Part shown: positions 53,667 through 63,640 of the stretch, piece by piece | Layout of the letters: each line of letters starts with the position of its first letter | Position numbering within the stretch: position 1 is the first letter of the stretch | Assembly (NCBI RefSeq): GCF_000378605.1 | Contig: NZ_KB905156.1 | Location: 291,209 to 355,208 of the forward strand | Reading direction: 5' to 3' | Source of the DNA: Thioalkalivibrio sp. ALJ21 | GTDB taxonomy: Bacteria > Pseudomonadota > Gammaproteobacteria > Ectothiorhodospirales > Ectothiorhodospiraceae | Length of the DNA: 64,000 nucleotides | The notes under the pieces: generated by a model | Told to the model about the DNA's origin: nothing | Database searches by the model: none | The model's input: the letters and a program-made list of their open reading frames with translations, nothing else | Program-made: the position numbers and the translations under genes

Positions 53667-54308
53667 TTAGTCGGCGCGCTGACGCACGTCGGAGGTCACT
53701 TCCACGCGACGGTTGGCCTCGCGGCCTTCGCGGGTGGAGTTGTCGGCGGTCGGGCGTTCCTCACCATAACCCACGGTGCGGATATCATCTTCACGCACAC
53801 CTTCGCTGGCCAGGAAGTCGGCCACGGACTGGGCGCGACGCTCGGACAGGCCCTGGTTGTAGTCGGCCGGACCGATGGTGCAGGTGTGACCCTCGACCAG
53901 CACCGAGCTGTACTCGGCGTCGTCGGCGGTCAGGCTGCGGGCCAGTTCACGCAGGGCATCGCGGCCTTCCGGACGCAGTTCGGCGCTGTCGAAATCGAAC
54001 AGGGCCTGGGCGCTCAGCGTGGTGGTTTCAAACTCGGGCTCGGGCTCGGGCTCGGGCTCGGGGGCCGGATCCGGCTCGGGGGCCTCGGCGGTTTCCTGGA
54101 TGTAACCGGCGCACTCGGAATGGCGGACGTTTTCCGGTGCCCAGGAACGGGTGCGCACGCACTCGCCGGAGCGATCCATTACGACATTGCCGCTACGGTC
54201 GGTGACGTTGGCCGCCGGCGGCTCCTGAGCCACTGCCTGGCTCGCGGTACCGATCAGCAGCGTGGCCACGGACGCGGCCAGAATATTCTTAACCAGCTTG
54301 TGATTCAT
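53667..54308 (-). CDS. OmpA-family peptidoglycan-associated outer-membrane protein
   Basis: The product has 213 residues from the ATG at 54308, which stands 8 bases from GGAGG; an ATG two codons earlier is too close to that site. Parts in order: signal peptide ending AVAQ (about residue 27), a short Cys-containing region (two cysteines in GECVRT and SECAGY, likely a disulfide), a Pro-Glu repeat linker (EPEPEPEPEPE), and an OmpA-like domain with FDFDSAELRPEG and GLSERRAQSVADFL. There is no eight-strand barrel, so it is a periplasmic or envelope-tethering protein. It has its own terminator. Confidence 0.88.
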   Translation of the reverse strand: MNHKLVKNILAASVATLLIGTASQAVAQEPPAANVTDRSGNVVMDRSGECVRTRSWAPENVRHSECAGYIQETAEAPEPDPAPEPEPEPEPEFETTTLSAQALFDFDSAELRPEGRDALRELARSLTADDAEYSSVLVEGHTCTIGPADYNQGLSERRAQSVADFLASEGVREDDIRTVGYGEERPTADNSTREGREANRRVEVTSDVRQRAD

Positions 54309-54661
54309 GTTCATAGCCTCCTTGTAAAAACAAACGACGACTGATCAGAGACAAGCGCGTTGCCGAACGGTTGACTCCCGACCGGAATCTGGAGCAGCGA
54401 GCGCCAAGCCCTCTACAGCAGCTTGATAGTGGCACATGCTTTCCGGTTTTGCACGCATTCCAGTCAAGAATTGTATCGGCATCACAACGTTGTCACATTA
54501 AGGAAACACCTGCCTGCGATCAGGCGACTCCCTTCTTCTGTCTGGCTAGGGCAACCAACTGCCCATAAAAACGCCGACCTCACCAAGAACCTTGTTCCCT
54601 TAAGGACACACAGATTACTTGTGGGTTCCGGTGTACAAGAACAGGGCGACGCGCCCCAGAC
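54309..54661. other. Non-coding gap upstream of the OmpA-like gene
   Basis: About 350 bases between the OmpA-like gene start and the groEL terminator contain the strong ribosome-binding site of the OmpA-like gene (GGAGG at 54317-54321). They are relatively AT-rich around 54430-54600, likely holding its promoter and an mRNA leader. No open frame with good codon use, RNA gene or repeat was recognised. Confidence 0.6.
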
Positions 54662-54687
54662 AAAAAGACCCCGCCGCAGCGGGGTCT
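54662..54687 (-). terminator. Rho-independent terminator of groES-groEL
   Basis: A perfect 9-bp stem (54666-54674 with 54679-54687) with a four-base loop is followed on the minus strand by a U-run. It stands 33 bases after the groEL stop and ends the groES-groEL operon. Confidence 0.9.
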
Positions 54688-54720
54688 CCTGTTGCTTGGC
54701 GTATCAAAAGGCCGAGCGGC

Positions 54721-56722
<2,002 letters not shown>

Positions 56723-56782
56723 GGTGCGAACTCCTTATATCGATGTTCTTAACAGGTTGGAGGATGTCGGGTAGGCGCCCTG

Positions 56783-56809
56783 TTAGCACCCACCCCGAAC
56801 GAGTGCTAA
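56783..56809 (-). promoter_or_regulatory. CIRCE operator (HrcA binding site)
   Basis: TTAGCACCC at 56783-56791, nine bases, then GAGTGCTAA at 56801-56809. This is the CIRCE inverted repeat (TTAGCACTC-N9-GAGTGCTAA) with one mismatch in one arm. Its position upstream of groES and overlapping the predicted transcription start is the usual place for repression by HrcA. An hrcA gene is not in the window and must exist elsewhere for control to operate. Confidence 0.9.
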
Positions 56810-56836
56810 TAATAGGGGCACACCAAGCCGAGTCAA
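56809..56836 (-). promoter_or_regulatory. sigma-70 promoter of groES-groEL
   Basis: On the minus strand TTGACT (56836-56831) and TATTAT (56814-56809) are separated by 16 bases, close to the sigma-70 consensus. The -10 abuts the CIRCE repeat, so a start site about seven bases downstream falls inside the operator. This explains repression by HrcA without a heat-shock sigma site. Confidence 0.8.
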
Positions 56837-56858
56837 GGGCACAAGAGGAGGAGAATTC

Positions 56859-57344
56859 TCAGCGGCGGTCGTCGTGGTCCAGGCGATCGTCGGGCGCGGA
56901 CTCGTCACCGGCGTCGTGGCGACGGAACTCGCCCTCGATCGGGCCGCCCGGCCCGGCCGGACCCGAGCCACTCGTGCGTGCCCGGATCATGCCCCGACGC
57001 AGGATGCCCTCGGCCGCCCAGCGCCGCAGCGGCGGCACCAGCAATACAAAGCCCGCCGCGTCGGTGAAAAATCCGGGCAGCAGCAACAGGACCGCCGCCG
57101 ACATCAGCAGCCAGCCCTCGACCAGCCCGCGCGCAGGCATCTCGCCGCGGGCCAGGCTCTGCTGCAGGCGCCGCCAGTGGTAGAACCCCTGCAGGCGAAA
57201 CAGCAGCAGACCCGCCGCGGCCGTCGCGATCACCAGCGCCACCGTGGCCAGCGCCCCGACGGCGTCGCCCACCCAGGCGAAGCCGAAGATCTCGAGCAAG
57301 ACCAACCCGAGAAAAACAAACAACGGGAGGAACGGGCTGCGCAT
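56859..57344 (-). CDS. fxsA: FxsA family membrane protein
   Basis: FxsA is a small cytoplasmic-membrane protein whose E. coli homologue affects F-plasmid exclusion of phage T7; its normal role is unclear. The 161-residue product from the ATG at 57344 starts MRSPFLPLFVFLGLVLLEIFGFAWVG and has three or four membrane helices. The conserved RGEMPARGLVEGWLLMSAAVLLLLPGFFTDAAG segment follows, then an acidic, charged tail. It is located next to groES, as in many gammaproteobacteria. Confidence 0.88.
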   Translation of the reverse strand: MRSPFLPLFVFLGLVLLEIFGFAWVGDAVGALATVALVIATAAAGLLLFRLQGFYHWRRLQQSLARGEMPARGLVEGWLLMSAAVLLLLPGFFTDAAGFVLLVPPLRRWAAEGILRRGMIRARTSGSGPAGPGGPIEGEFRRHDAGDESAPDDRLDHDDRR

Positions 57345-57534
57345 GAATAACGGGTTCCAGACAAGAAGAGCAAAACATTGGAACACGCCCTCAAACCGCT
57401 GTCGAACAGCCCTCTTGGGGGCATGCCACCAGCGCTCATACTTGTTCTCTTTTTCCTTGCATTCGGGAGGGAATTGAGGGACGCTCTTGCCCGTCTTAAC
57501 TGTGAACGTCTTCAGAAATCCGGAGCCCAGCCGC

Positions 57535-58089
57535 ATGAGACCGCGCCGCATCATTTCCCTGCTCCCCGCCCTGCTGGCTGCCCTGCTCCTGCTGCTCCCG
57601 GGATTGGGCAGCGCTGGCGTGGAAGACCCACGTGATCCGAACCACCACTTCTTCGACCCGACCTTCGGCGACTTCCAGGAAGAGCTGGAAGAAGCTCGCG
57701 AGGCCGGCAAGAAAGGCATCCTGCTGTTCTTCGAGATGGATGACTGCCCGTTCTGCCATCGCATGAAGAATCAGGTCCTGAATCAGCCGGAAGTACAGGA
57801 GTATTACAAGGAGCGCTTCCGCATCTTCGCGGTGGATGTCGAGGGCTCGATTGAGGTCGTCACGTTCGAGGGCAATACCAAGACGATGATGGACTTCGCC
57901 ACCCGCGATTTTCGGGTACGTGCAACGCCGGTATTCCAGTTCTTTAACCTGGAAGGCGAACCCATTGCTCGCTTCACCGGGGCCACCCGGGATGTCGACG
58001 AATTCCTGCTGCTGGGCGAATTCGTCGCCGAAGGGCATTACGAAGACGGGAATTTCACCCGCTTCCGTCGCGAACGCGCTGGACGATAG
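57535..58089 (+). CDS. Exported thioredoxin-fold protein (SoxW-like)
   Basis: The ATG at 57535 is used because CGGAG precedes it. The 184-residue product has a signal peptide (about 1-28) and a thioredoxin fold with active site CPFC in FFEMDDCPFCHRMKNQVL. The cis-Pro lies in VRATPVFQFF. The FFEMDDCPFCHRM form resembles SoxW and periplasmic thioredoxins of sulfur-oxidising bacteria. It starts a likely operon with the tolC and hlyD genes 8 bases downstream. A substrate cannot be told from sequence. Confidence 0.82.
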   Translation: MRPRRIISLLPALLAALLLLLPGLGSAGVEDPRDPNHHFFDPTFGDFQEELEEAREAGKKGILLFFEMDDCPFCHRMKNQVLNQPEVQEYYKERFRIFAVDVEGSIEVVTFEGNTKTMMDFATRDFRVRATPVFQFFNLEGEPIARFTGATRDVDEFLLLGEFVAEGHYEDGNFTRFRRERAGR

Positions 58090-58097
58090 GTACTCCA

Positions 58098-59492
58098 ATG
58101 CATCCAGGCCCTGCGGCGCCCCGAACGGCGCGGCTTCGAATCGCAACGCCCCTTCTGGCCAGTCTCGTCGCACTCGGCGTTGCGCTTTTTCCTGCCACCG
58201 GTGGCGCACTGGACACTCCGGCAGATGGCGTGATCGATCCCGAACCACTGCCCGACCCATTGCGACTGCAAAGCGCGCTGGCCGCGGTCGACGCCCTCCA
58301 CCCCCAGGTCCGACGGGCGCGGGCGGAACGCGAGATCGCCGAACAGGAACTGGCCGGCACCCAGGCCGGGCGCGACGTCACGGTGAATGCGCGGCTGGAG
58401 GCTCGCTGGATCGAGCCCAACGACCTCGCCCCGGATCAGAGCCGCAACGACTCGCGGGCCACCATCGTCGCCCGCAAGCTGCTGAGCGACTTTGGCCAGT
58501 CGAACGCGCGCGAGGCCGCCAGTACCCAGCGCCTCGAGGCCGCCCGCGAGATGGAGGTCCTGGCGCACGCCCGGCACTCGCTGCATGTCATGGAGCGGTA
58601 CTTCAACGTCCTGCTCGCCGACCTCGGTTTTGCCCGCGACACCGAGGCCATGGCGGCCGCATTCGTCAGCAAGGAGCGTGCGGAAGAACGCGCACAACGT
58701 GGACAGGTCTCGGATATCGAGGTCTTTCGCCTGGAATCGGAGTACCAGACCCTGCGCGTGCAGCGCCAGCGCGCCCTGCAGAATCAGCGCCGCGCCCGCG
58801 ACGAGCTCGCCGAGGCCCTGAACCGCCCCGGCGAGCGCATTCGCACCGTGCTGGCACCCGCCCTGCCGCTGGATCTCCCGGAACTCCCGGGCCTGGACGA
58901 CTTGATGGCCGAACTCGACAGCGCGAATCCGACCCTTGCCGCGGAGCGCCTGCAAGTGGAGGCCGCCGCACGTGGCGTGGATGCGGCCCGCGCCCAGCGC
59001 CGTCCACGTCTGTATGCGGAGGCCGAGACGGGCTATTGGAACCGCGAGTTTGGCGGTGATCGCAACCCCTTCGCCGCCGGGCTCGTGCTGGAAGTACCGC
59101 TGTACGAGGGGCGCCGCCAGGACAGCCGGGTCGGGCATGCGGTCGCGGCCCGCCAGCGCGCGGAGGCCGATCTGGGGCAGGCGCGCATCGAGGCCCGCAA
59201 CCGGCTGCGCGAGCTTTATCACGAGGCCCAGGCCCTGCGAATGCAACGTGACGAGGCCGAATGGCGCATGGACTATCGCCAGCTGTATATCGACCGCGCC
59301 CGCTACCTGTACGACATCGAGGACCAGGCCGATCTCGGCGACTCGATGGTCCAGCAAAGCGCGGCGGCTTATTTCAATGCCCAGACCGAGTTCGAACTGG
59401 CCATGGTCTACGAGCGCCTGGCGCTGCTGACCGGCCGTAGCGACCTGAGCCCCTTCCGCCTGGCCGGCACGGCCATCGCGGAAGGGGACTAA
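58098..59492 (+). CDS. TolC-family outer-membrane efflux protein
   Basis: The 464-residue protein is an outer-membrane channel of the TolC family: a signal peptide (about 1-37), then two long helical-hairpin repeats with the usual arrangement of coiled coils. Examples are QVRRARAEREIAEQELAGTQAG in the first repeat and YEGRRQDSRVGHAVAARQRAE in the second. The conserved G-x-LVLEVPLYEGGR-like strand near 330-345 is present. It lies before a membrane-fusion protein gene, but no inner-membrane pump follows. Confidence 0.87.
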   Translation: MHPGPAAPRTARLRIATPLLASLVALGVALFPATGGALDTPADGVIDPEPLPDPLRLQSALAAVDALHPQVRRARAEREIAEQELAGTQAGRDVTVNARLEARWIEPNDLAPDQSRNDSRATIVARKLLSDFGQSNAREAASTQRLEAAREMEVLAHARHSLHVMERYFNVLLADLGFARDTEAMAAAFVSKERAEERAQRGQVSDIEVFRLESEYQTLRVQRQRALQNQRRARDELAEALNRPGERIRTVLAPALPLDLPELPGLDDLMAELDSANPTLAAERLQVEAAARGVDAARAQRRPRLYAEAETGYWNREFGGDRNPFAAGLVLEVPLYEGRRQDSRVGHAVAARQRAEADLGQARIEARNRLRELYHEAQALRMQRDEAEWRMDYRQLYIDRARYLYDIEDQADLGDSMVQQSAAAYFNAQTEFELAMVYERLALLTGRSDLSPFRLAGTAIAEGD

Positions 59493-59531
59493 CGAATGCG
59501 CGCCCACGGGCGCCCCGAGGGAGAACACCCG

Positions 59532-60359
59532 ATGTCCATCGATCGCCTGATCCCGGACACCCCAGGCCGACGGCTGCTGCTCTCGACGCTCGCTTGTTGT
59601 GCCCTGCTGATACTGCCCCCCGCGGGGTTGTCGGCCGACGACAACGGCGCATTGGAGGGCCAGCTGGACTGGGGCCAGACCTACCGCATCACGGCCCCGG
59701 TGGCCGGCAAGATCGAGGCGATCGAGGTCCGCCCGGGCGAGCATGTCGACCAGGACGCCGCCCTGTTCCGCCTGGATACGCGCAGGGTCGAGGCCGACCT
59801 GCGTGCCGCGCAGGCCGCAATCGAGCGCCTGCAACTGGAACTGGACGAGGCCAATCGCGAGGTCGAAAAGGCGGAGGACCTGTACGACCAGACCCTGATC
59901 GCCCTGCGCGAGGTGGAACTGGCACGCATCCAGCAGGCCACCGTCGCCGCGCGTCTGGCCGAGGCCCGCGCCCAGCGCGACCGGGCGCGCGCCGATCGCG
60001 ACGACGCCACAATCCGCGCCCCGGCCAGCGGCCGCATCACGCGCATCGATGCCTCCCCCGGCCAGTTCGTGAATCCCGCCCTGGCGCCGGCCGTACTGGC
60101 GGTACTGGGATCGGGAGACACCATGCGCGTCCGCGCCCTGGTGGCACCGGAGCGTATCCAGTCGCTCAGCGAGGGGCAGGAGGTCACGATTACGGTTGGC
60201 GACTACGAGTTTTCTGGCACGATCGACCGGATCGGCTGGGAACTTGTAGGCAAAGACGACGATCAGGGATATCGGGTCGAGGCCGAATTCTCGCCGAGCG
60301 ACGATGCCGTGCTGCGCCCCGGCCAGCCGGCCCGGATCGAACTTCGCACAAACTCCTGA
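59532..60359 (+). CDS. HlyD-family membrane-fusion (periplasmic adaptor) protein
   Basis: The 275-residue product from the ATG at 59532 (GGGAG upstream) has a signal or anchor segment (about 15-35), a split lipoyl/biotinyl domain (GKIEAIEVRPGEHVDQDAALFRLDTR and APASGRITRIDASPGQFV) with a coiled-coil hairpin between, and a beta-barrel domain. It should connect an inner-membrane exporter to the TolC-like channel. No exporter gene is adjacent, so the pump is either elsewhere or the pair acts with another system. Confidence 0.85.
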   Translation: MSIDRLIPDTPGRRLLLSTLACCALLILPPAGLSADDNGALEGQLDWGQTYRITAPVAGKIEAIEVRPGEHVDQDAALFRLDTRRVEADLRAAQAAIERLQLELDEANREVEKAEDLYDQTLIALREVELARIQQATVAARLAEARAQRDRARADRDDATIRAPASGRITRIDASPGQFVNPALAPAVLAVLGSGDTMRVRALVAPERIQSLSEGQEVTITVGDYEFSGTIDRIGWELVGKDDDQGYRVEAEFSPSDDAVLRPGQPARIELRTNS

Positions 60360-60372
60360 TGCCCAACAGTCG

Positions 60373-60720
60373 ATGATGCCGGACAAGGAACCCGACAACG
60401 CGAATGTGCGCGCCTGGCTGGTACTCACCACACTGGACAACGCCGCAGAGGCCGAGAGCCTGGCGGGTGAACTGGTCCAGCGCGGGCTGGCGGCCTGCGT
60501 GCATATCCTCCCGGCCGGACGCTCAGTCTATGTGTGGAAAGGGAATATCGAGACCGATTCCGAAGTCACACTGCTGATCAAAACCTCCGTCGATGCCCGC
60601 GATGAGCTGCAGGCCCACCTGACGGAACATCACCCATACGAAACCCCGGAGATTATCGCCGTGCCGATCACGCACGGGTCCCCGGATTACCTGAACTGGA
60701 TAACGCAATGCACCTCCTGA
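60373..60720 (+). CDS. cutA: Divalent-cation tolerance protein CutA
   Basis: CutA is a trimeric cytoplasmic ferredoxin-like-fold protein linked to copper tolerance in E. coli, though its true role is disputed. The 115-residue product has the family core WLVLTTLDNAAEAESLAGELVQRGLAACVHI, YVWKGNIE and HHPYETPEIIAVPI. The two ATG codons at 60373 and 60376 are both possible starts. It overlaps dsbD by 13 bases; cutA next to dsbD is a common gammaproteobacterial arrangement. Confidence 0.92.
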   Translation: MMPDKEPDNANVRAWLVLTTLDNAAEAESLAGELVQRGLAACVHILPAGRSVYVWKGNIETDSEVTLLIKTSVDARDELQAHLTEHHPYETPEIIAVPITHGSPDYLNWITQCTS

Positions 60721-63077
60721 ATCTGCGCAACTGGCTGGCGACCTTCCTGGTCGCATTCCTGCTGACTCCGGCCCTGGCGAACGCCATCTTCGATGACGAT
60801 CTGCTGGACCCGGATGACGCGTTCAGCCTGAGCGCGGAGGCCATTGACGCCGACACGATCCGCCTGACCTGGGAGATCGCGGACGGCTACTACATGTACC
60901 GCGAGCAGTTCGAGTTCGAACCCGAGAGCGAAGGGTTGGAGCTCGGCGAACCGAACATCCCCGACGGCGAGAAGAAGACTGACGAGTTCTTCGGCGAGGT
61001 CGAGACCTATCGCGACGAGATCAGCATCGAGCTTCCGATCCTCGCGGCCGACAGCACCGAGATCGAACTGACCGCGCGCTCTCAGGGTTGCGCCGACCTC
61101 GGCGTGTGCTATCCGCCCCACTTCCAGACCGTCTCGCTGGAGCTCCCGGGCCTGCCGGGCGAGAACGGTGAAGAGGCGACCGAAGGAGAGACCACAGAAG
61201 ACGAAGCCGCAGACGAGGAACGTAGCGCCCTGGACGAGATGGGCGACCTTTCCGGCGATCTGGGTACCGCCGACGACCTGCTCGAGCCGGAAGAGGCCTT
61301 TGCCGCCTCGCTCGAGGCCATCAGCCAGAATGCGGTCATCCTGCGTTTCGAAATCGCCGAGAACTACTACCTCTACCGCGACCAACTCGATGTGCGCATC
61401 GCCGAAGGTGACGGGATCGAGCTGGGACCGGTCAATCCGCCCGAGGGCGAGAAGCACGAGGACGAGTTCTTCGGCGAGACCGAAATCTATCGCGATCGGG
61501 TCGAGATCCTGGTCCCGGTGCTGCGCGACGAGGATGATGTCTCCGAGATCACCCTGGCGATTGACTACCAGGGCTGCTGGGATGGAGGCGTGTGCTACCC
61601 GCCGCTGACCCAGGAGGTCTCGGTCAGTTTCGACTCCGACCTGGCCGCAGAGGCCGACGAGGACGCCCTGCCGGAGACCGGCGACGAAGCCCTGGACGAG
61701 ATCGAAACCACCGACGCCGCCCCGGAAGAGGACGACGAGGCGGCAGCCCCCGTCACCCAGCAGGACCGCATCGCGGCCCAGCTCGCCGATGGCCAGATCT
61801 GGCTGGTGGCGCTGGCCTTCTTCGGCTTCGGGCTGCTGCTGACGTTCACCCCCTGCGTGTTCCCGATGATCCCGATCCTGTCGAATATCATCATCGGGCA
61901 GAAGAACCTGACCACCCGCAAGGCATTCCTGATCTCGCTGGTGTTCGTGCTGGCGATGGCGCTGACCTACACCATCGCCGGGGTGTTCGCGGGGCTGGCC
62001 GGGGCCAACCTGCAGGCGGCCTTCCAGAACCCCTGGATCATCGGCACGTTCGTGGCAATCTTCGTCGCGCTGGCGATGTCGATGTTCGGCTTCTACGAAC
62101 TGCAGATGCCGGCCAGCGTGCAGAGCAAGCTGTCGCAGATCAGCAACCGCCAGGAAGGCGGCACCTACATGGGCGCCGGGATCATGGGCTTCCTGTCGGC
62201 CCTGATCGTCGGTCCGTGCGTAACCGCGCCGCTGATTGGCGCCCTGCTCTACATCAGCCATACCGGTGACGCCGTCCTGGGCGGCATCGCCCTGTTCTCC
62301 CTGAGCATGGGCATGGGCGCACCGCTGCTGGCGATCGGCACCTCGGCCGGCCGTCTGCTGCCGAAGGCCGGCCCGTGGATGGACACCATCAAGGCGGTAT
62401 TCGGTGTGGGCCTGCTGGCGATCGGCATCTGGCTGCTTGAGCGGGTAATCCCCGGCGAGCTGGCGATGTTCCTGTGGGCCATTCTGCTGATCGTCACTGC
62501 AGTGTACATGGGCGCGCTGCGCACCCTGCCGGAGGGAAGTTCGGGCTGGTACACGCTGTGGAAGGGCCTGGGTGTGGTCCTTCTGATCTACGGCGTCCTG
62601 CTGATGCTGGGCGCGGCCACCGGCGGCAAGGACGTCTTCCGCCCGCTGGCCACGCTCAACCAGCCGACGATGACGGCCAGTGGCGAACGCTCTGGCCCCA
62701 CAGAAATGGAGTTCACCTACATCGACAGCCTCGATGACCTGGAACGCGAGCTGGAACAGGCCCAGAACAACAACCAGCCGGTGTTCCTGGACTTCTATGC
62801 CGACTGGTGCGTGGACTGTGTGCGCCTGGAACGGACGACCTTCCAGGACCAGCGCGTGATCAGTGCGATGGCGGACGTGCACCTGCTCAAGGTGGATGTG
62901 ACCGACAACACCTCCGAGCACCGCAACCTGATGCGCGAGTTCAACCTGTTCGGGCCGCCCGCGATGATCTTCTGGGATTCCGACGGCAACGAGTTGCGCA
63001 ACTATCGCAACGTGGGCTACCTGAACGCCGACCGCTTCCTGGCCCATGTAGAAAATGCGCTCGGGGTGACGCCATGA
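60708..63077 (+). CDS. dsbD: Thiol:disulfide interchange protein DsbD with two tandem N-terminal domains
   Basis: DsbD passes electrons from cytoplasmic thioredoxin through the membrane to periplasmic thiol proteins. The 789-residue protein is well above the usual length of about 565-600. It has a signal peptide (1-26) and two successive DsbD-alpha domains (about 30-145 and 188-308). Each ends in a redox pair in GxCYPP (Cys128/134 and Cys290/296). A very acidic linker follows, then eight membrane helices (about 360-610) with the reactive cysteines at 383 (TPCVFP) and 504 (GPCVTAP). A C-terminal thioredoxin domain carries CVDC (701/704). The stop overlaps the tlpA start by four bases. Confidence 0.95.
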   Translation: MHLLNLRNWLATFLVAFLLTPALANAIFDDDLLDPDDAFSLSAEAIDADTIRLTWEIADGYYMYREQFEFEPESEGLELGEPNIPDGEKKTDEFFGEVETYRDEISIELPILAADSTEIELTARSQGCADLGVCYPPHFQTVSLELPGLPGENGEEATEGETTEDEAADEERSALDEMGDLSGDLGTADDLLEPEEAFAASLEAISQNAVILRFEIAENYYLYRDQLDVRIAEGDGIELGPVNPPEGEKHEDEFFGETEIYRDRVEILVPVLRDEDDVSEITLAIDYQGCWDGGVCYPPLTQEVSVSFDSDLAAEADEDALPETGDEALDEIETTDAAPEEDDEAAAPVTQQDRIAAQLADGQIWLVALAFFGFGLLLTFTPCVFPMIPILSNIIIGQKNLTTRKAFLISLVFVLAMALTYTIAGVFAGLAGANLQAAFQNPWIIGTFVAIFVALAMSMFGFYELQMPASVQSKLSQISNRQEGGTYMGAGIMGFLSALIVGPCVTAPLIGALLYISHTGDAVLGGIALFSLSMGMGAPLLAIGTSAGRLLPKAGPWMDTIKAVFGVGLLAIGIWLLERVIPGELAMFLWAILLIVTAVYMGALRTLPEGSSGWYTLWKGLGVVLLIYGVLLMLGAATGGKDVFRPLATLNQPTMTASGERSGPTEMEFTYIDSLDDLERELEQAQNNNQPVFLDFYADWCVDCVRLERTTFQDQRVISAMADVHLLKVDVTDNTSEHRNLMREFNLFGPPAMIFWDSDGNELRNYRNVGYLNADRFLAHVENALGVTP

Positions 63078-63640
63078 AGCATCGCTCGCACACATTTGGC
63101 TGGATCGCCCTTGCCGCCGCCGGTGCCCTCCTGCTGGCCGGCTGCGAGGAACCGACACCGGAAATGGATACCGCCGAGGCAAATGGGGGCGAAGCCGCGG
63201 AGGCCGCCGCCGAAGAGGCCCAGGGTGACCCCCGCATCGACTTCACCCTTCCAGATCTGGACGGTAACGACCGCCAGCTGAGCGAGTGGGATGGCGACCT
63301 GATCGTGCTCAACTTCTGGGCGACGTGGTGCCCGCCGTGCAAGAAAGAGATGCCGTTGTTCCAGGAGACCTGGGAAGAGCATCGGGACGATGGCTTCACC
63401 ATCGTCGCCGTCGCCGTGGACGAACTCAGCGCAACCCAGCACTTCGTCGATGACTTCGGGATCGAATTTCCGATCCTGATCGGCCAGGACGAGGCCGTGG
63501 AAGTCGGTCGCAAGTACGGAAACCGCATCGGCGCACTGCCCTACACGGTGCTGATCGACCGCGATGGCATTATCCGTGACACCCATCGCGGCGAGGTCGA
63601 GGAAGAAGACCTGCAGGCCTGGCTGGACGATTACCTCTAA
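63074..63640 (+). CDS. TlpA-family thioredoxin-like lipoprotein
   Basis: The 188-residue lipoprotein has a signal peptide ending at the lipobox LLAGC (Cys24), a low-complexity Ala/Glu linker, and a TlpA/ResA-like thioredoxin domain. The active site is CPPC in FWATWCPPCKKEMP, and the cis-proline lies in GALPYTVLID. It is likely reduced by DsbD, encoded directly upstream with a four-base overlap. Likely clients are cytochrome c or other periplasmic cysteines. The stop overlaps the convergent sugar kinase by four bases. Confidence 0.9.
   Translation: MKHRSHTFGWIALAAAGALLLAGCEEPTPEMDTAEANGGEAAEAAAEEAQGDPRIDFTLPDLDGNDRQLSEWDGDLIVLNFWATWCPPCKKEMPLFQETWEEHRDDGFTIVAVAVDELSATQHFVDDFGIEFPILIGQDEAVEVGRKYGNRIGALPYTVLIDRDGIIRDTHRGEVEEEDLQAWLDDYL

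Noticed and set aside
53990-54070. GGCTCG tandem repeat as a regulatory or CRISPR-like repeat
   Set aside because: It is the coding sequence of the Pro-Glu linker of the OmpA-like protein; no spacers are present.
54489-54505. AAGGAAACACCTG as another repeat end
   Set aside because: Only about nine bases agree and the inner part does not match either full copy.
60687-63182. Long minus-strand open frame opposite dsbD
   Set aside because: Antisense shadow of dsbD, whose cysteines and membrane helices are clearly conserved on the plus strand.
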